Assembly (NCBI GenBank): GCA_020634495.1
Contig: JACKBR010000014.1
Span: 1-64,000, forward strand
Length of the DNA stretch: 64,000 bases
DNA from: Ardenticatenaceae bacterium
GTDB lineage: Bacteria > Chloroflexota > Anaerolineae > Promineifilales > Promineifilaceae
Direction of reading: 5' to 3'
Made by a program: the position numbers and the translations under genes. The notes beneath the pieces are model-generated. The model worked only from the letters and a program-made list of their open reading frames with translations, had not been told where the DNA came from and made no database searches. Below are positions 8,427 through 21,682 of the stretch, one piece after another (the first letter of the stretch is position 1; each line of letters begins with the position of its first letter).

Positions 8427-8969
8427 CTACAAAACGATGAGGCGGCAAATGATGACAAGAACCACAGCCAGCCAGCCTGTGCGCTGGGAAATGGTGAGTA
8501 AGCGGCGGCTGGCCCAATGTACCGACTGCGATTGCTGAAAGCGGCCTTGCTGCTGGGCATCATTTGCCCAAATCCACAAAAGCATGAGTACCGCTGGCAA
8601 TAAAACGAGCAAAATCAGGGGCAGCATAACCCACAGGGGCAAAACGGCCGTTACGCCGGGCCACACAATCGATAAAAGCAGGATTGCCGCTACATGAGCC
8701 AACTGATCCAGCACAAAGCCTGGCCACTGTGGATTGCTAGAAAAACGCACTTTAATCCAATCCGTTACAAAATGGGCCAGGCCCAAGATCAATAATAAAT
8801 CTAAATGCTGGCCTGGCTGCTGAATTAACACAGCCGCCATAACGATGTGAATCAGCACATGCAAGGCTAACCCTAAATTGCCAGCAATCTTTAGGCGAAA
8901 AATACGATTTGTTTGTAGCGGAAAATCCGCTAACAGATGCGCTAACAGCAGCGCAAGAAACGTGGCCAT
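8427..8969 (-). CDS. DUF3307 family membrane protein
   Basis: About 180 residues with five hydrophobic segments. The N-terminus LALLLAHLLADFPLQTNR, with its conserved His, Asp and Gln in a membrane helix, is typical of DUF3307, a bacterial inner-membrane family without a known role. A second conserved patch is GLAHFVTDWIKVRF. I take ATG 8969 over the in-frame TTG at 8978 because it begins at the family's usual position. The gene is followed by the lone receiver gene 170 bases downstream; no functional link is visible. Confidence 0.75.
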   Translation of the reverse strand: MATFLALLLAHLLADFPLQTNRIFRLKIAGNLGLALHVLIHIVMAAVLIQQPGQHLDLLLILGLAHFVTDWIKVRFSSNPQWPGFVLDQLAHVAAILLLSIVWPGVTAVLPLWVMLPLILLVLLPAVLMLLWIWANDAQQQGRFQQSQSVHWASRRLLTISQRTGWLAVVLVIICRLIVL

Positions 8970-9136
8970 GAATACCAATTACTCAAAACAATACAGTTGA
9001 AAATTTTCTAACAATACAACAGTTACAAATTGTGATGCCCAGGCATCATAGCAAAGTAGCAGATTTTAATGCCGCTGCCTGCAAACGGCCGTACCAACCG
9101 ATTGTGAAGTAATTTACAACTTGACAGTTATTGGTT

Positions 9137-10375
9137 CTAAACGGCCGTTTTGGAGGGGGATGGGGGGAACGGCCGTCGTAGAAAAAAGTAGGCAGGCAGC
9201 AGCGCCAACAACGAGAGCGCCATGCCCAACCAGTATGGATATCGGGGATTCTGGGCAAAAATGACCCCGCCAAGCGCCGTGCTAAAAATAGTTGCCAGGC
9301 TAATGGTGGATTGGTACAAGCCCAACACCCCACCCCGCACCTCGTCAGAAACCGTGCGCGTAGAAAGCGATTGCAAAGGAGGCATCATCAACCCCATCCC
9401 GGAGGCAAAAAATAAAGAGCCAGGCAGGCCAAACCAGGGAGAAACCGCAATCGCAAAGAAAAACATGCCAATCCCACGCAATACGCCACCGATGATTACC
9501 AGATTGGCCTCGCCAAAGCGCGGCAGCACACGGCGCAGCAGCACCGTTTGTGTTAAAAACTGCGAAAGCCCAACAGTTGCCAACAACAAGCCAATCCCTA
9601 AATCAACAATGCGCTCGCTGTAATCGGCAAACAAAACGGCGTCACCGTAAAGAGCAAAAGTGGCTTGCAGCAAGCCCAGGGCAAACTGCCCCACAAAAGC
9701 AATCAACAAAATGACTAACAGCGACGTATTGCGCACAACCTCACCGGGATTTAAGCCATTGCCTCGTTTGCTCCGGTTTTTTAGCCGCTGCTCTGGCGTA
9801 AGCGATTCGGTTAGGGTTTGCCAGGTTAAGATGACCGTAATGGTGGCCGCAACGGCCGCCATAAAAAAGGGAACGCGCGGGCCAAATGCGGCAGACAGCA
9901 CCCCTCCCAACGCCGGGCCAAAAATGAAGCCCAGCCCAAAGGCTGCCAAAATGTACCCAAGAGATTCTGTTCGTTTTTCGGGCGGCGTAATGTCGGTGAT
10001 GTACGCCTGGGCCACAATGATGTTGCCACCGGTAATGCCATCTAAGATTCGGGCGACAAATAAAACGGCTACATTGGGAGCAGCTCCAATCATGATGAAG
10101 CTAATCACTGTACCAATTTGGCTAATGATGAGAACGGGAATACGGCCGTATTTATCTGACAATCGTCCAATCGTTGGCCCGGCTAAAAATTGGGCCGCAA
10201 AAAATGAAGAAAGCAGCAAAGCATTCACTTCTGGGCGGATTTGGAACTGGCGCTGGGCAAAAAGCAGCAAAATGGGCAGGCTCATAGCCGCCCCCAGCAT
10301 TTGCACAAATACGATGAGCAATATTGTAAACAGTCGTTTGTCTATTTTTCTAAAATTCATGAGCCAATGGGCCAT
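9137..10375 (-). CDS. MFS transporter, TetA-like drug/proton antiporter
   Basis: Major facilitator protein of 412 residues with twelve predicted helices. It carries the MFS signature between helices 2 and 3 (GPTIGRLSDKYGRIPVLI) and helix-5 motif C-like LGFIFGPALGG, both marks of the 12-helix drug/H+ antiporter group containing TetA. It would export a small molecule in exchange for protons. An alternative start is ATG 10360 (MNFRKIDKRLF); neither has a good ribosome-binding site. Substrate unknown. It lies in the same direction as, and 50 bases after, the unknown membrane gene at 10427-11155, so the two may be cotranscribed. Confidence 0.85.
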   Translation of the reverse strand: MAHWLMNFRKIDKRLFTILLIVFVQMLGAAMSLPILLLFAQRQFQIRPEVNALLLSSFFAAQFLAGPTIGRLSDKYGRIPVLIISQIGTVISFIMIGAAPNVAVLFVARILDGITGGNIIVAQAYITDITPPEKRTESLGYILAAFGLGFIFGPALGGVLSAAFGPRVPFFMAAVAATITVILTWQTLTESLTPEQRLKNRSKRGNGLNPGEVVRNTSLLVILLIAFVGQFALGLLQATFALYGDAVLFADYSERIVDLGIGLLLATVGLSQFLTQTVLLRRVLPRFGEANLVIIGGVLRGIGMFFFAIAVSPWFGLPGSLFFASGMGLMMPPLQSLSTRTVSDEVRGGVLGLYQSTISLATIFSTALGGVIFAQNPRYPYWLGMALSLLALLPAYFFLRRPFPPSPSKTAV

Positions 10376-10426
10376 TTGCCTGCAAGAGAAATGGCTACTC
10401 CTTGTCGAATGATAGATTTTGCGTTG

Positions 10427-11155
10427 TTAGACTTCTGGTGGTTTGTCAGTGGATGAGGGGGCGGGCGGAACGGCCGTAACAACCAGCGACTTTTCCAAGC
10501 GGGCAATGTGCAGCTGCTCCAACTGCTGCTCGTACCGTTGGGCAACCTCAGCAAAATAGCCAGACAAATCGCGCCAGGCATTGGCCATCTGCGAACGGGT
10601 GCTGGTCATTGTTTCATCCTCTTGCTTGCGGCGCAGCCAGCGCCAACTTGTGCGCAAAATATGGCGCACATTGGCCACAACCTGCTGGGCAAGCTGCGTC
10701 AGTGGGCTGGTGGTCAAATTGTTGAGCACCTGATGCAGCGCCTCCGCCGCCAAGGCTGATTCCTCCACACCATCCAAATCACCCCGCTGCATGATCAAAT
10801 CTAGCAGGTAAGCGCGATGCCAATAATAACTTAAATTGTCGGTGGCATCTTTAATGGTAAGGAAGTACAAAATGGTGCGGTAAGTTCGCTTAAGCAGCAG
10901 CCAGACCAGCTCTAGCGGCCAAAGCAGGCAGCCCAGGCAGCTAACATTGCTGCGGTTTAGCTGTCGCACCGCTTCTGGGGAAAGGATACGGCCGTTTCTC
11001 TTAGCAATCGTTTGGGGCATACGCCGCTTAAAAAGCCATTCAAACAGCACATCCAGCAGCGGGATGGGGATAAGAATTGCCAGGCCAGCTAAGGTTGCAT
11101 CGGCATAAATGGCCCAATCAAACTTTTCTTCGCGTGCAGTTGTTTCGTCGGTCAT
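10427..11155 (-). CDS. Uncharacterised membrane-associated protein
   Basis: I do not recognise this protein (242 residues from ATG 11155; an in-frame TTG at 11179 is an alternative). An N-terminal hydrophobic helix (ATLAGLAILIPIPLLDVLFE) is followed by a basic stretch and a second hydrophobic part (CLGCLLWPLELVWLLL). The C-terminal half is soluble and helical (ALAAEALHQVLNNL, then SQMANAWRDLSGYFAEVAQ) and may form a coiled coil. The two-helix N-terminus with a CLGC motif suggests a protein anchored on the cytoplasmic face. It precedes the MFS gene on the same strand. Confidence 0.6.
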   Translation of the reverse strand: MTDETTAREEKFDWAIYADATLAGLAILIPIPLLDVLFEWLFKRRMPQTIAKRNGRILSPEAVRQLNRSNVSCLGCLLWPLELVWLLLKRTYRTILYFLTIKDATDNLSYYWHRAYLLDLIMQRGDLDGVEESALAAEALHQVLNNLTTSPLTQLAQQVVANVRHILRTSWRWLRRKQEDETMTSTRSQMANAWRDLSGYFAEVAQRYEQQLEQLHIARLEKSLVVTAVPPAPSSTDKPPEV

Positions 11156-11327
11156 TGACTGCTTGTTGGTTTTGGCCAAGTACGGTTCAAAAAGGTCTGG
11201 ACTTATGAACCTGTACTATGTATGGCATAAAGGTCCATTAAGGTGATTTAGCAACCGTTTGTTTACCAATTATTTCGCTGGGCGGTCATCTAATTATGCT
11301 ATATCAATGGCTATGCGAATTGCTGAA

Positions 11328-13148
11328 TTATGGTTCAATTACACCGGCCAAATATAACTGATAGGGTAGAGTTGTGCATATTTCTTCTTTTAACCACGGA
11401 GCAAAAAGAACATTTCCTTGAACTGCATCTCCTGCTCCTGATCCGATTCCACCTGGGCCAGAGATGTCTCCCCACCAATTGTTGCGAGCATCTATTTGGG
11501 CGGCATTATCGTTTTGCAATCCGGCACCTGCATTATCTACCAACGAAGAGCTAGAGATTTTTATAACAGGATTCCCGGTGTTGCTTACCAAAACGCCGCT
11601 CAACCCATTGTTATTGAAACTGCTGCAAACGGCCGTAACCGTTCCCCCCATCACCCATATGCCATCCCCACCCGCACTGTGAATCTGACTGTTTTGCAAA
11701 ATGATGGTTTTGGTAACGGCCGTATTGTTTACCAACATATTGCTTTCACCATAGCGCACCTCGGCATACGTAAGCTGAGCCGATCCATTTTCAAGCACTA
11801 TCCCACCCCACTGGTTTGGGGCGGAATCAGTAGATGAGGTAAAAGTGATAGGTTGAGTTGATGTTCCTTCAGCTTGCAAACTGCCATTAACCACCAAAGT
11901 CGCAGCCCCTTCGCCAAAGCAAAGTTTAACACCAGGCTGCACTGTTAATGTGATGCCATCCGGTACTCTTAATTCTGCTGGCGGCGTTTGGGGAAAACCA
12001 GCATCGCCAAATTCATAACAATCCAGCCCAGGCAATGCCTCAAGGTTAACATCTGCTGTGATGGCATCAAATCCATCGTATGTATCCACAAAAATGCGGT
12101 TAAAGGTGACATTTTGGAAAGCTACATTGCTCATTTGTAGTCGGTGCAGCGATTGAGCATCAACAACAATCGGATAACCATCTATATTTTCCAGCAGCAC
12201 ATCCTGCAAAATCACCGGCGCACCAGATTCGCCAACAATGCCCAGACCCACAATGCTTCCATCCTGAATGATTGTGTGATCCAGCAAAGCAGAACCAGTC
12301 TTTGCAAAATACAGGTAGTGGGAAGGAGCCATACCACTAGATCGCTCATCAAAAATGACAGGCTGCGACGCTGTACCATTCGCCTGTAGGTGGCCCTGCA
12401 CCGACAAAACACCGTCTGACATGTAAGTCACTCCTGCGGACAGCGTCAGGGTAAAGCCTGTTGGCACATTTAGGAGTGACGTGGAGCCATTATCCATATC
12501 TTCATACGCCTCCAATCCCGGTTGGGACGTTAACAGTACATCACCCGCCAAATCAAGAATATCCCCGGCCATTCCTGAACGATTAATGCCAATCCGATCC
12601 GGCATATTATTGCTAAAGGTGACATTCGTCATCTTTAGGCGGTGCAGGGCATCGGTATCAACCACAATTGGATATGAACTATTTTCTTCAAAGAGACTAT
12701 TTCCAAATAACACATCTCCCCCACCACTTCCAGAAATACCCACTGCAATGTCTGCATAGCGTATGGTAACATTTTCAAAATTTGCTGAACCCCAAATATC
12801 CGGGCCTGTCCAGCTGTTGGTGTTCAGGTCGTTGATTGAGGTGAATAGTATTGGGTCAACGGCCGTTCCTACCGCCTCTAAATGTCCCTGCACTATCAAA
12901 TATTGGTCCATCATCGTCATCACAGTCACTCCAGCTTCAACTGTGAGGGTAACACCCGCTTCTACAGTAACGGTTTCGGTGATAATGTAAGGGCTGTTTG
13001 CAACTGTCCAGGTTGTGTCGGTGGCAATAGTGCCACCCACGTCAATCATTTGCGGTTTGGCCTGGACACGGCCGTTTACAGCATATCCCAATCCTAACAA
13101 CATGCTGATTGGTAAAAACAATGTTAGAAAAATGACAGCACGTTTCAT
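11328..13148 (-). CDS. Secreted right-handed beta-helix repeat protein
   Basis: About 606 residues beginning with a signal peptide (MKRAVIFLTLFLPISMLLGLG, cleavage probably after VQA). The body is built from repeated blocks: an entry strand like LTVEAGVTVMTM, then a turn with VQGHLEAVGTAVDPILFTS, repeated three times as VQGHLQANGTASQPVIF and VNGSLQAEGTSTQPITF. Between them lie lines of short strands ending in a block with WGDISGPGG. This is the parallel beta-helix fold (pectate-lyase/NosD-like) common in surface and polymer-binding proteins. No catalytic triad is visible. I chose ATG 13148 (AAGGA at 13156-13160) over the upstream ATG 13169. Probably exported to the cell surface. Confidence 0.75.
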   Translation of the reverse strand: MKRAVIFLTLFLPISMLLGLGYAVNGRVQAKPQMIDVGGTIATDTTWTVANSPYIITETVTVEAGVTLTVEAGVTVMTMMDQYLIVQGHLEAVGTAVDPILFTSINDLNTNSWTGPDIWGSANFENVTIRYADIAVGISGSGGGDVLFGNSLFEENSSYPIVVDTDALHRLKMTNVTFSNNMPDRIGINRSGMAGDILDLAGDVLLTSQPGLEAYEDMDNGSTSLLNVPTGFTLTLSAGVTYMSDGVLSVQGHLQANGTASQPVIFDERSSGMAPSHYLYFAKTGSALLDHTIIQDGSIVGLGIVGESGAPVILQDVLLENIDGYPIVVDAQSLHRLQMSNVAFQNVTFNRIFVDTYDGFDAITADVNLEALPGLDCYEFGDAGFPQTPPAELRVPDGITLTVQPGVKLCFGEGAATLVVNGSLQAEGTSTQPITFTSSTDSAPNQWGGIVLENGSAQLTYAEVRYGESNMLVNNTAVTKTIILQNSQIHSAGGDGIWVMGGTVTAVCSSFNNNGLSGVLVSNTGNPVIKISSSSLVDNAGAGLQNDNAAQIDARNNWWGDISGPGGIGSGAGDAVQGNVLFAPWLKEEICTTLPYQLYLAGVIEP

Positions 13149-13344
13149 ACTGTTATCCTTTTTGTCCATGTGCTTGACAAACCATTTTGCGCAGGGTGGC
13201 TGTTAGATTAGAGCATTTTTTAGTCAAGTTAAATTATGGTGTAATTGATTTGTTGCTGATTTCGCAATTTAATGCCCGACACGCTTTTTACGCTGAACCA
13301 AGTATACTAATTCCAGATTGTTTGTTCAATTAAGGAAAACAGGT

Positions 13345-13800
13345 ATGGTGAGAGAAAAAGTGAAGATACGGCCGTTTCAACCCAACGATCAACTCCTTGT
13401 CAAGCAGCTCATCCTGGACGGGCTGGCTGACCATTGGGGCACGCTTGACCTCAGCCTAAATCCAGACCTTAACGACATTTCCCGCACGTACAGTGGGCAA
13501 ACTTTCCTGCTGGCTGTTCAAGGAGAAACAATTGTGGGGTGTGGGGCTTTAATTGAAGAAGAGGGAAAGGCGGGATACGGCCGTATTGTGCGCATGTCTG
13601 TCAAAAAAGAAAACCGCCGCCAAGGCATTGGTCAGCTCATTTTGCACCAACTGGAAAAGGCAGCCAGGCAGCGCCAATTCCACAAAATCGTCTTAGAAAC
13701 CACCCAAACCTGGGCAGAAGTTGTCGCCTTTTACCAGGCAAATGGTTTCCATATCATCGGCCACCAAAATGGCGACACCCACTTTGAGAAAGCGCTTTAG
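13345..13800 (+). CDS. GNAT-family N-acetyltransferase
   Basis: A 151-residue acyl-CoA-dependent acetyltransferase of the GNAT fold. The acetyl-CoA binding motif A reads VRMSVKKENRRQGIGQLIL (the Q/RxxGxG/A pattern as RRQGIG), followed by LETTQTWAEVVAFYQANGF, the usual strand 5 and helix 4 region. Substrate unknown. The upstream in-frame codon at 13318 is rejected because ATG 13345 has AAGGA eight bases before it. The stop overlaps the convergent MFS gene by 4 bases. Confidence 0.85.
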   Translation: MVREKVKIRPFQPNDQLLVKQLILDGLADHWGTLDLSLNPDLNDISRTYSGQTFLLAVQGETIVGCGALIEEEGKAGYGRIVRMSVKKENRRQGIGQLILHQLEKAARQRQFHKIVLETTQTWAEVVAFYQANGFHIIGHQNGDTHFEKAL

Positions 13801-15101
13801 TCACCAGCATACCAAAACGCCTGCACACGCTCGTGCGTTGAATGTCGCCGCGACCAACTATAAAAACTAATCCAGCCAAACGAGAAGAGCAAACCTATAC
13901 CGGCAAACACCTGTACCGCAGGTTGTAATCCCCATTCTGGAGAATCTTGCAACACCCCGGCCAGCAAAATAGAAACCGATTGCGTCAGCGTCAGCATGGC
14001 AAACTCAAAAGCAAACACCCGTCCCCGGTACCGGTCTGGCACCACAATTTGCAGCAAAACGGCCGAAAAAACCCACATCGTTCCACTGCCCACCGTGCGC
14101 ACCAACGTCGCCAGCAAAAACAAAGGAAATGTGGGTGCCGTTGCCAATCCCCAAATGCCAGTGGCCACCAAAATCATGCCAATGGTAGCCCCAAAAATCA
14201 GACGTGGCGGACGGCTGCCTAAAGCACGCCGCATAAACAGCGGCCCCAATCCCGTACCAAGGCCGCTCACTACATAAATGATACCTAACGAAGCTGTTCC
14301 CCCATCCTCAATGCGCAGGGCTGCCGCCAGGGGGAATAATGTCAGGGGAAACACATTGTCGGCAAAGCTAATTTCAAAAACATTCACGGCCCCCCACACC
14401 AAAGAGCCTGTTGCTTTAATCAAGCTGAGAATCAGGAGATACGGCCGTCCCCACAAATAGCGAAAGCCATCGACAAAATCAAGCCAGCCACCCTGGCTGG
14501 CCTCTTCACCAACAGCACGAACGGCCTGTAATGTTATCCGGCTAATGAACCAGGCAGAAAGCACAAACGTGAGCGCGTCTAAAATAAAGGCTGTTTCTGC
14601 ACCAGAAACGGCCGTAACCACACCCCCCAACAGCGCCCCCATCGCCAACATTGTACTCCACGTAAAACTATCCAACGCATTTGCCGTCACCAACTCGCGG
14701 CGATCCACCACCATCGCCACAACCGCCGAACGCGCCGGTGTAAACAAAGCGCTCAAAGCAAACTGAGCAATCGTCAACACATAAAAAAGCCCAACTTGCC
14801 CCGTAACCCCAACCAACAAAAAGCCCAAAACAACAATCGCACGCAAAACGTCAGAAATAACCATCAAATTTCGACGGTTATAGCGATCCGCCAAAACACC
14901 AGCCAGCGGGCTAAATAAAAAAAGAGGCAAAAAACGAGCCAAAAAAAGGTAGCTTATCGCTACCCCAGAACTACTCAACTCAGTTATTAACTCCGCCGCC
15001 GCAATCAAGTTAAACCAATCGCCCAACTGGGAGACAACATTGCCTAACCACAAAAAGCGATAATTCTTGTTATGCTTTAGCAGAGAAATATACTCTTGCA
15101 T
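13797..15101 (-). CDS. MFS transporter, EntS/MFS_3-like
   Basis: Major facilitator of about 434 residues with an N-terminus (MQEYISLLKHNKNYRFLWLG, then NVVSQLGDWFNLIA) diagnostic of the MFS_3 group that includes the enterobactin exporter EntS and macrolide exporters. The loop-2 signature is FLFSPLAGVLADRYNRRNLM. It would export a small molecule across the cytoplasmic membrane. A longer reading frame runs upstream to 15203 but would enter the 5S rRNA gene region, so ATG 15101 is chosen. It is the first protein gene downstream of the rRNA operon on the same strand. Substrate unknown. Confidence 0.85.
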   Translation of the reverse strand: MQEYISLLKHNKNYRFLWLGNVVSQLGDWFNLIAAAELITELSSSGVAISYLFLARFLPLFLFSPLAGVLADRYNRRNLMVISDVLRAIVVLGFLLVGVTGQVGLFYVLTIAQFALSALFTPARSAVVAMVVDRRELVTANALDSFTWSTMLAMGALLGGVVTAVSGAETAFILDALTFVLSAWFISRITLQAVRAVGEEASQGGWLDFVDGFRYLWGRPYLLILSLIKATGSLVWGAVNVFEISFADNVFPLTLFPLAAALRIEDGGTASLGIIYVVSGLGTGLGPLFMRRALGSRPPRLIFGATIGMILVATGIWGLATAPTFPLFLLATLVRTVGSGTMWVFSAVLLQIVVPDRYRGRVFAFEFAMLTLTQSVSILLAGVLQDSPEWGLQPAVQVFAGIGLLFSFGWISFYSWSRRHSTHERVQAFWYAGD

Positions 15102-15157
15102 TAAATTAAACCTATACGGATAGGGAAAACGCAAAAAGAGGAAAAATAAAAAGGCCT

Positions 15158-15273
15158 CTTGGCAATGACCTACTCTCCCAGGGAGTCGCCCCCCAAGTAC
15201 CATCAGCGCTAGCGAGCTTAACTTCCGGGTTCGGGATGGGACCGGGTGTACCTTCGCCGCTCAAATCACCAAG
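15158..15273 (-). rRNA. rrf: 5S ribosomal RNA
   Basis: Minus-strand 116-base RNA running from CTTGGTGATTTGAGC to GTAGGTCATTGCCAAG. The terminal stem CTTGG/CCAAG closes the molecule, and the conserved loop ACACCCGGTCCCATCCCGAA is present. It is the last gene of the rRNA operon; a T-rich stretch follows on the minus strand. Confidence 0.95.
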
Positions 15274-15353
15274 AGACCTTCTTATAAACAAAAAGATCAT
15301 TTATAACTAAATAGTAATTTCTAACTACAAATCACACGTAACGTCAGAAAACC

Positions 15354-15368
15354 GAATTCTCCGTATCA
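15354..15368 (-). other. 23S rRNA processing stem, 3' arm
   Basis: GAATTCTCCGTATCA here is the exact reverse complement of 18298-18312 on the other side of the 23S gene. Beyond these 15 pairs the flanks stay similar out to ATAACTAAATAGTAAT (15303-15318 against 18368-18384), so the ends of the 23S precursor can form a stem of around 70 bases, the usual RNase III substrate. Confidence 0.8.
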
Positions 15369-15373
15369 AGTGG

Positions 15374-18296
<2,923 letters not shown>

Positions 18297-18297
18297 A

Positions 18298-18312
18298 TGA
18301 TACGGAGAATTC
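18298..18312 (-). other. 23S rRNA processing stem, 5' arm
   Basis: TGATACGGAGAATTC pairs exactly with 15354-15368 and brings the two ends of the 23S precursor together. Confidence 0.8.
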
Positions 18313-18511
18313 GACTTTCTCACGTACATTGTTGTTTTTCTTGATGCACAATTTGTAGAAATTTTGCGATTACTATTTAGTTATTAATGTGCAATAGCTT
18401 ATAAAAGCTATTTAGCCACAACTGTAAGTAGCTAATCTCTAGGAACAACCTATGTTGTTACCAAAAACCAGCCACTTATAATTGCAAAAACAGTCCTATT
18501 AAAGAAAAAAG

Positions 18512-18534
18512 CCCAGCTTTAGCCGGACTTCATG
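18512..18534 (-). terminator. Terminator-like hairpin inside the 16S-23S spacer
   Basis: On the minus strand AAGTCCGGC, a TAAA loop and GCTGGGCTT are followed by TTTT: a hairpin with a U tract between tRNA-Ala and 23S. It could attenuate 23S transcription or be ignored by antiterminated rRNA transcription. A weak promoter-like pair (TTACAG, 18 bases, TATAAG) lies between it and 23S. The rest of 18297-18621 is AT-rich spacer. Confidence 0.5.
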
Positions 18535-18621
18535 AATACAAGAAGGCGACTAAATCGTTATCAAAATCTCAATAGCTGCTTAATCAAAATTGACTGCAAT
18601 CCCTTTTTCTTTAATAAAACA

Positions 18622-18694
18622 TGGAGATGAGGAGGCTCGAACTCCTGACCTCCGCCGTGCAAAGGCGGCGCTCTCCCAACTGAGCTACATCCCC
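18622..18694 (-). tRNA. tRNA-Ala (TGC anticodon)
   Basis: 73-base cloverleaf on the minus strand. Acceptor GGGGATG pairs with CATCTCC, discriminator A, anticodon loop TTTGCAC giving TGC, T loop GTTCGAGCC. CCA is not encoded. It lies in the 16S-23S spacer, the common place for tRNA-Ala. Confidence 0.96.
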
Positions 18695-18701
18695 GAAAAG
18701 G

Positions 18702-18775
18702 TGGGCCTGGTTGGACTCGAACCAACGACCTCTCCCTTATCAGAGGAACGCTCTAACCAGCTGAGCTACAGGCCC
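18702..18775 (-). tRNA. tRNA-Ile (GAT anticodon)
   Basis: 74-base cloverleaf on the minus strand. Acceptor GGGCCTG/CAGGCCC, D loop AGCTCAGCTGGTTAGAGC, anticodon loop CTGATAA giving GAT, T loop GTTCGAGTC. CCA not encoded. It precedes tRNA-Ala by 7 bases in the operon. Confidence 0.96.
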
Positions 18776-18830
18776 TTAGTTTTTAATCTGCACGATTTTA
18801 ATGCTAGTTATATTACGATTGTGCCAATTA

Positions 18831-18858
18831 ACTTTGACAACTGAAGAGTGATAAAAAC
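18831..18858 (-). other. 16S rRNA processing stem, 3' arm
   Basis: This 28-base arm (ACTTTGACAACTGAAGAGTG and 8 further bases) is the reverse complement of 20500-20527 with two differences. The two arms flank 16S and would pair in the precursor for RNase III cleavage. Confidence 0.8.
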
Positions 18859-18945
18859 AATTGGTAAAGATTGGGACATCTTAACCTAAATTAAGATGTT
18901 TGACCTGGAGTGCACAAAATCTTTCGACTTCGTATTAACTCCTTA

Positions 18946-20425
<1,480 letters not shown>

Positions 20426-20499
20426 GAGAATTTGCATCCGTGGTTATACCACGGAACTACTTTCATTTTTTGACTCGAGAACCCAAGCTTTACTGTCTT

Positions 20500-20527
20500 G
20501 TTTTCATCACTCTTCAATTGTCAAAGT
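20500..20527 (-). other. 16S rRNA processing stem, 5' arm
   Basis: Pairs with 18831-18858 across 16S (28 positions, two differences). Confidence 0.8.
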
Positions 20528-20693
20528 GCTTTACACAAAGCTCTCAATCTGGCTCAGAAGCAGAGAACAAAAAACGACTCTGAGCGAGCCGCTTCATTTT
20601 TGCTACTTCTGTGATGCTCTTAAGTTGATTTTTGAGCTTGTGATGGGCGTTTTGCTTTTCGCAACGACATCCCGTCTTTGTTGACAGCGAGGA

Positions 20694-20722
20694 AGTTTAA
20701 CACAGTAAACTTTTGCTGTCAA
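20694..20722 (-). promoter_or_regulatory. rRNA operon promoter, proximal
   Basis: On the minus strand: TTGACA (20717-20722), exactly 17 bases, TAAACT (20694-20699). About 270 bases upstream of mature 16S. Confidence 0.7.
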
Positions 20723-20798
20723 GGGCAGTTTTTTCTTTTTTTGGTTCATGTTTCACAGTGTTTTTCATAACATTTCTGTGTCACATCAACGAGGCGGG

Positions 20799-20827
20799 AT
20801 TATAGCTACTGGGTTGTGTGGTGTCAA
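20799..20827 (-). promoter_or_regulatory. rRNA operon promoter, distal, exact consensus
   Basis: On the minus strand: TTGACA (20822-20827), 17 bases, TATAAT (20799-20804). This is the perfect sigma70 consensus, fitting the strongest transcription unit of the cell. With the proximal promoter it makes a tandem pair 105 bases apart. The remaining spacer 20828-21101 is AT-rich and shows no gene. Confidence 0.88.
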
Positions 20828-21101
20828 GGCAATTTTGAACTTGATCTGGTAAAACGTTATCTGTTTTTATTGAGCACAACAGGCATTTGTATGTGTTAAT
20901 TTGTTGCTATACCTTATTATAATAGGGTGGAATTTTTATTTCTTTGTTTTTGACGATCTTTTGCATATAGTCAGGTTATTTTTAACGATTATCAGCCTAA
21001 GGAACTGATTTTGACTTGTTATGCTCCATATTCGCCAAGGGCAGGTTGCGTGTGGGTAATCATTTCTTCAGGTTACCGTTTTGGGGGACAACCTATGAAT
21101 G

Positions 21102-21674
21102 CTAAGCATATTGGTCGATTATATGTTTTCGCAGGTTTTCTGTGCTGGTGAATTGTTGGATTAGGGGGTGATCTTCAATGTGCTGCTCAAGCAGTGACAA
21201 GGCCAGGCTGAATGTCTGGCTACGATTAGCACCGAAGACTGCATTTAGTGTTCCTTGGACGCGGCCAAGTTCTATAACCTGTTGAGGGGAAACGCGGATT
21301 GATGTCCATTTGGCATCTTTTTCATCTGATGTGGGTAGAGGGAGGTCCCAAAGGAGATAAAGTGACTCTAAGTCGGTAATGCCTTCTGGCATTTCTCTAT
21401 TGCGGTCGGCTACAGCACGGCGGAGTGCTTCTAGGCGTGCGGAGAGAATGGATATTGCCAGGTCTGGCACGTCGGCACGGCTTATTTCGTCCGCTAAAAG
21501 CCCGGCGAGCTGCTTCATTTGTTTTTTTTGGGATTTGGCGAGGGCTACGTAAACATTTTGCCGACTGACGTTGTGAGACGGCCGTCCACGCCTGGGTTTT
21601 TCCTTGAGCAATGCAGCCAAAGTACTTGGCCGCTGGGTGGCTTCACTGTCTGGTTTCTCTTTTTTTTTGCTCAT
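21102..21674 (-). CDS. Unknown protein with possible C-terminal ribbon-helix-helix domain
   Basis: 190 residues, not recognised as a named family. The N-terminus is basic and rich in Lys, Arg and Pro (KEKPRRGRPSHNVSRQNVYV), with a GRP turn reminiscent of AT-hook or DNA-contacting tails. The middle is helical. The C-terminal part reads as strand WTSIRVS, helix PQQVIELGRVQGTLN, then helix RSQTFSLALSLLEQHI, the order of a ribbon-helix-helix DNA-binding fold. It begins 8 bases after the ATPase gene stop and is surely cotranscribed with it. One ACGGCCGT is present (21577). DNA binding is inferred; it may be a target-site or repressor partner of the ATPase. Confidence 0.6.
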   Translation of the reverse strand: MSKKKEKPDSEATQRPSTLAALLKEKPRRGRPSHNVSRQNVYVALAKSQKKQMKQLAGLLADEISRADVPDLAISILSARLEALRRAVADRNREMPEGITDLESLYLLWDLPLPTSDEKDAKWTSIRVSPQQVIELGRVQGTLNAVFGANRSQTFSLALSLLEQHIEDHPLIQQFTSTENLRKHIIDQYA

Positions 21675-21682
21675 GAAGCAGC

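Noticed and set aside
9660..10412. 250-codon plus-strand reading frame opposite the MFS gene
   Set aside because: Low-complexity translation, no family features, fully antisense to a clear transporter; no ribosome site.
15102..15203. N-terminal extension of the MFS gene
   Set aside because: It would enter the 5S rRNA gene, and the family starts at MQEYISLLKHNKNYR.
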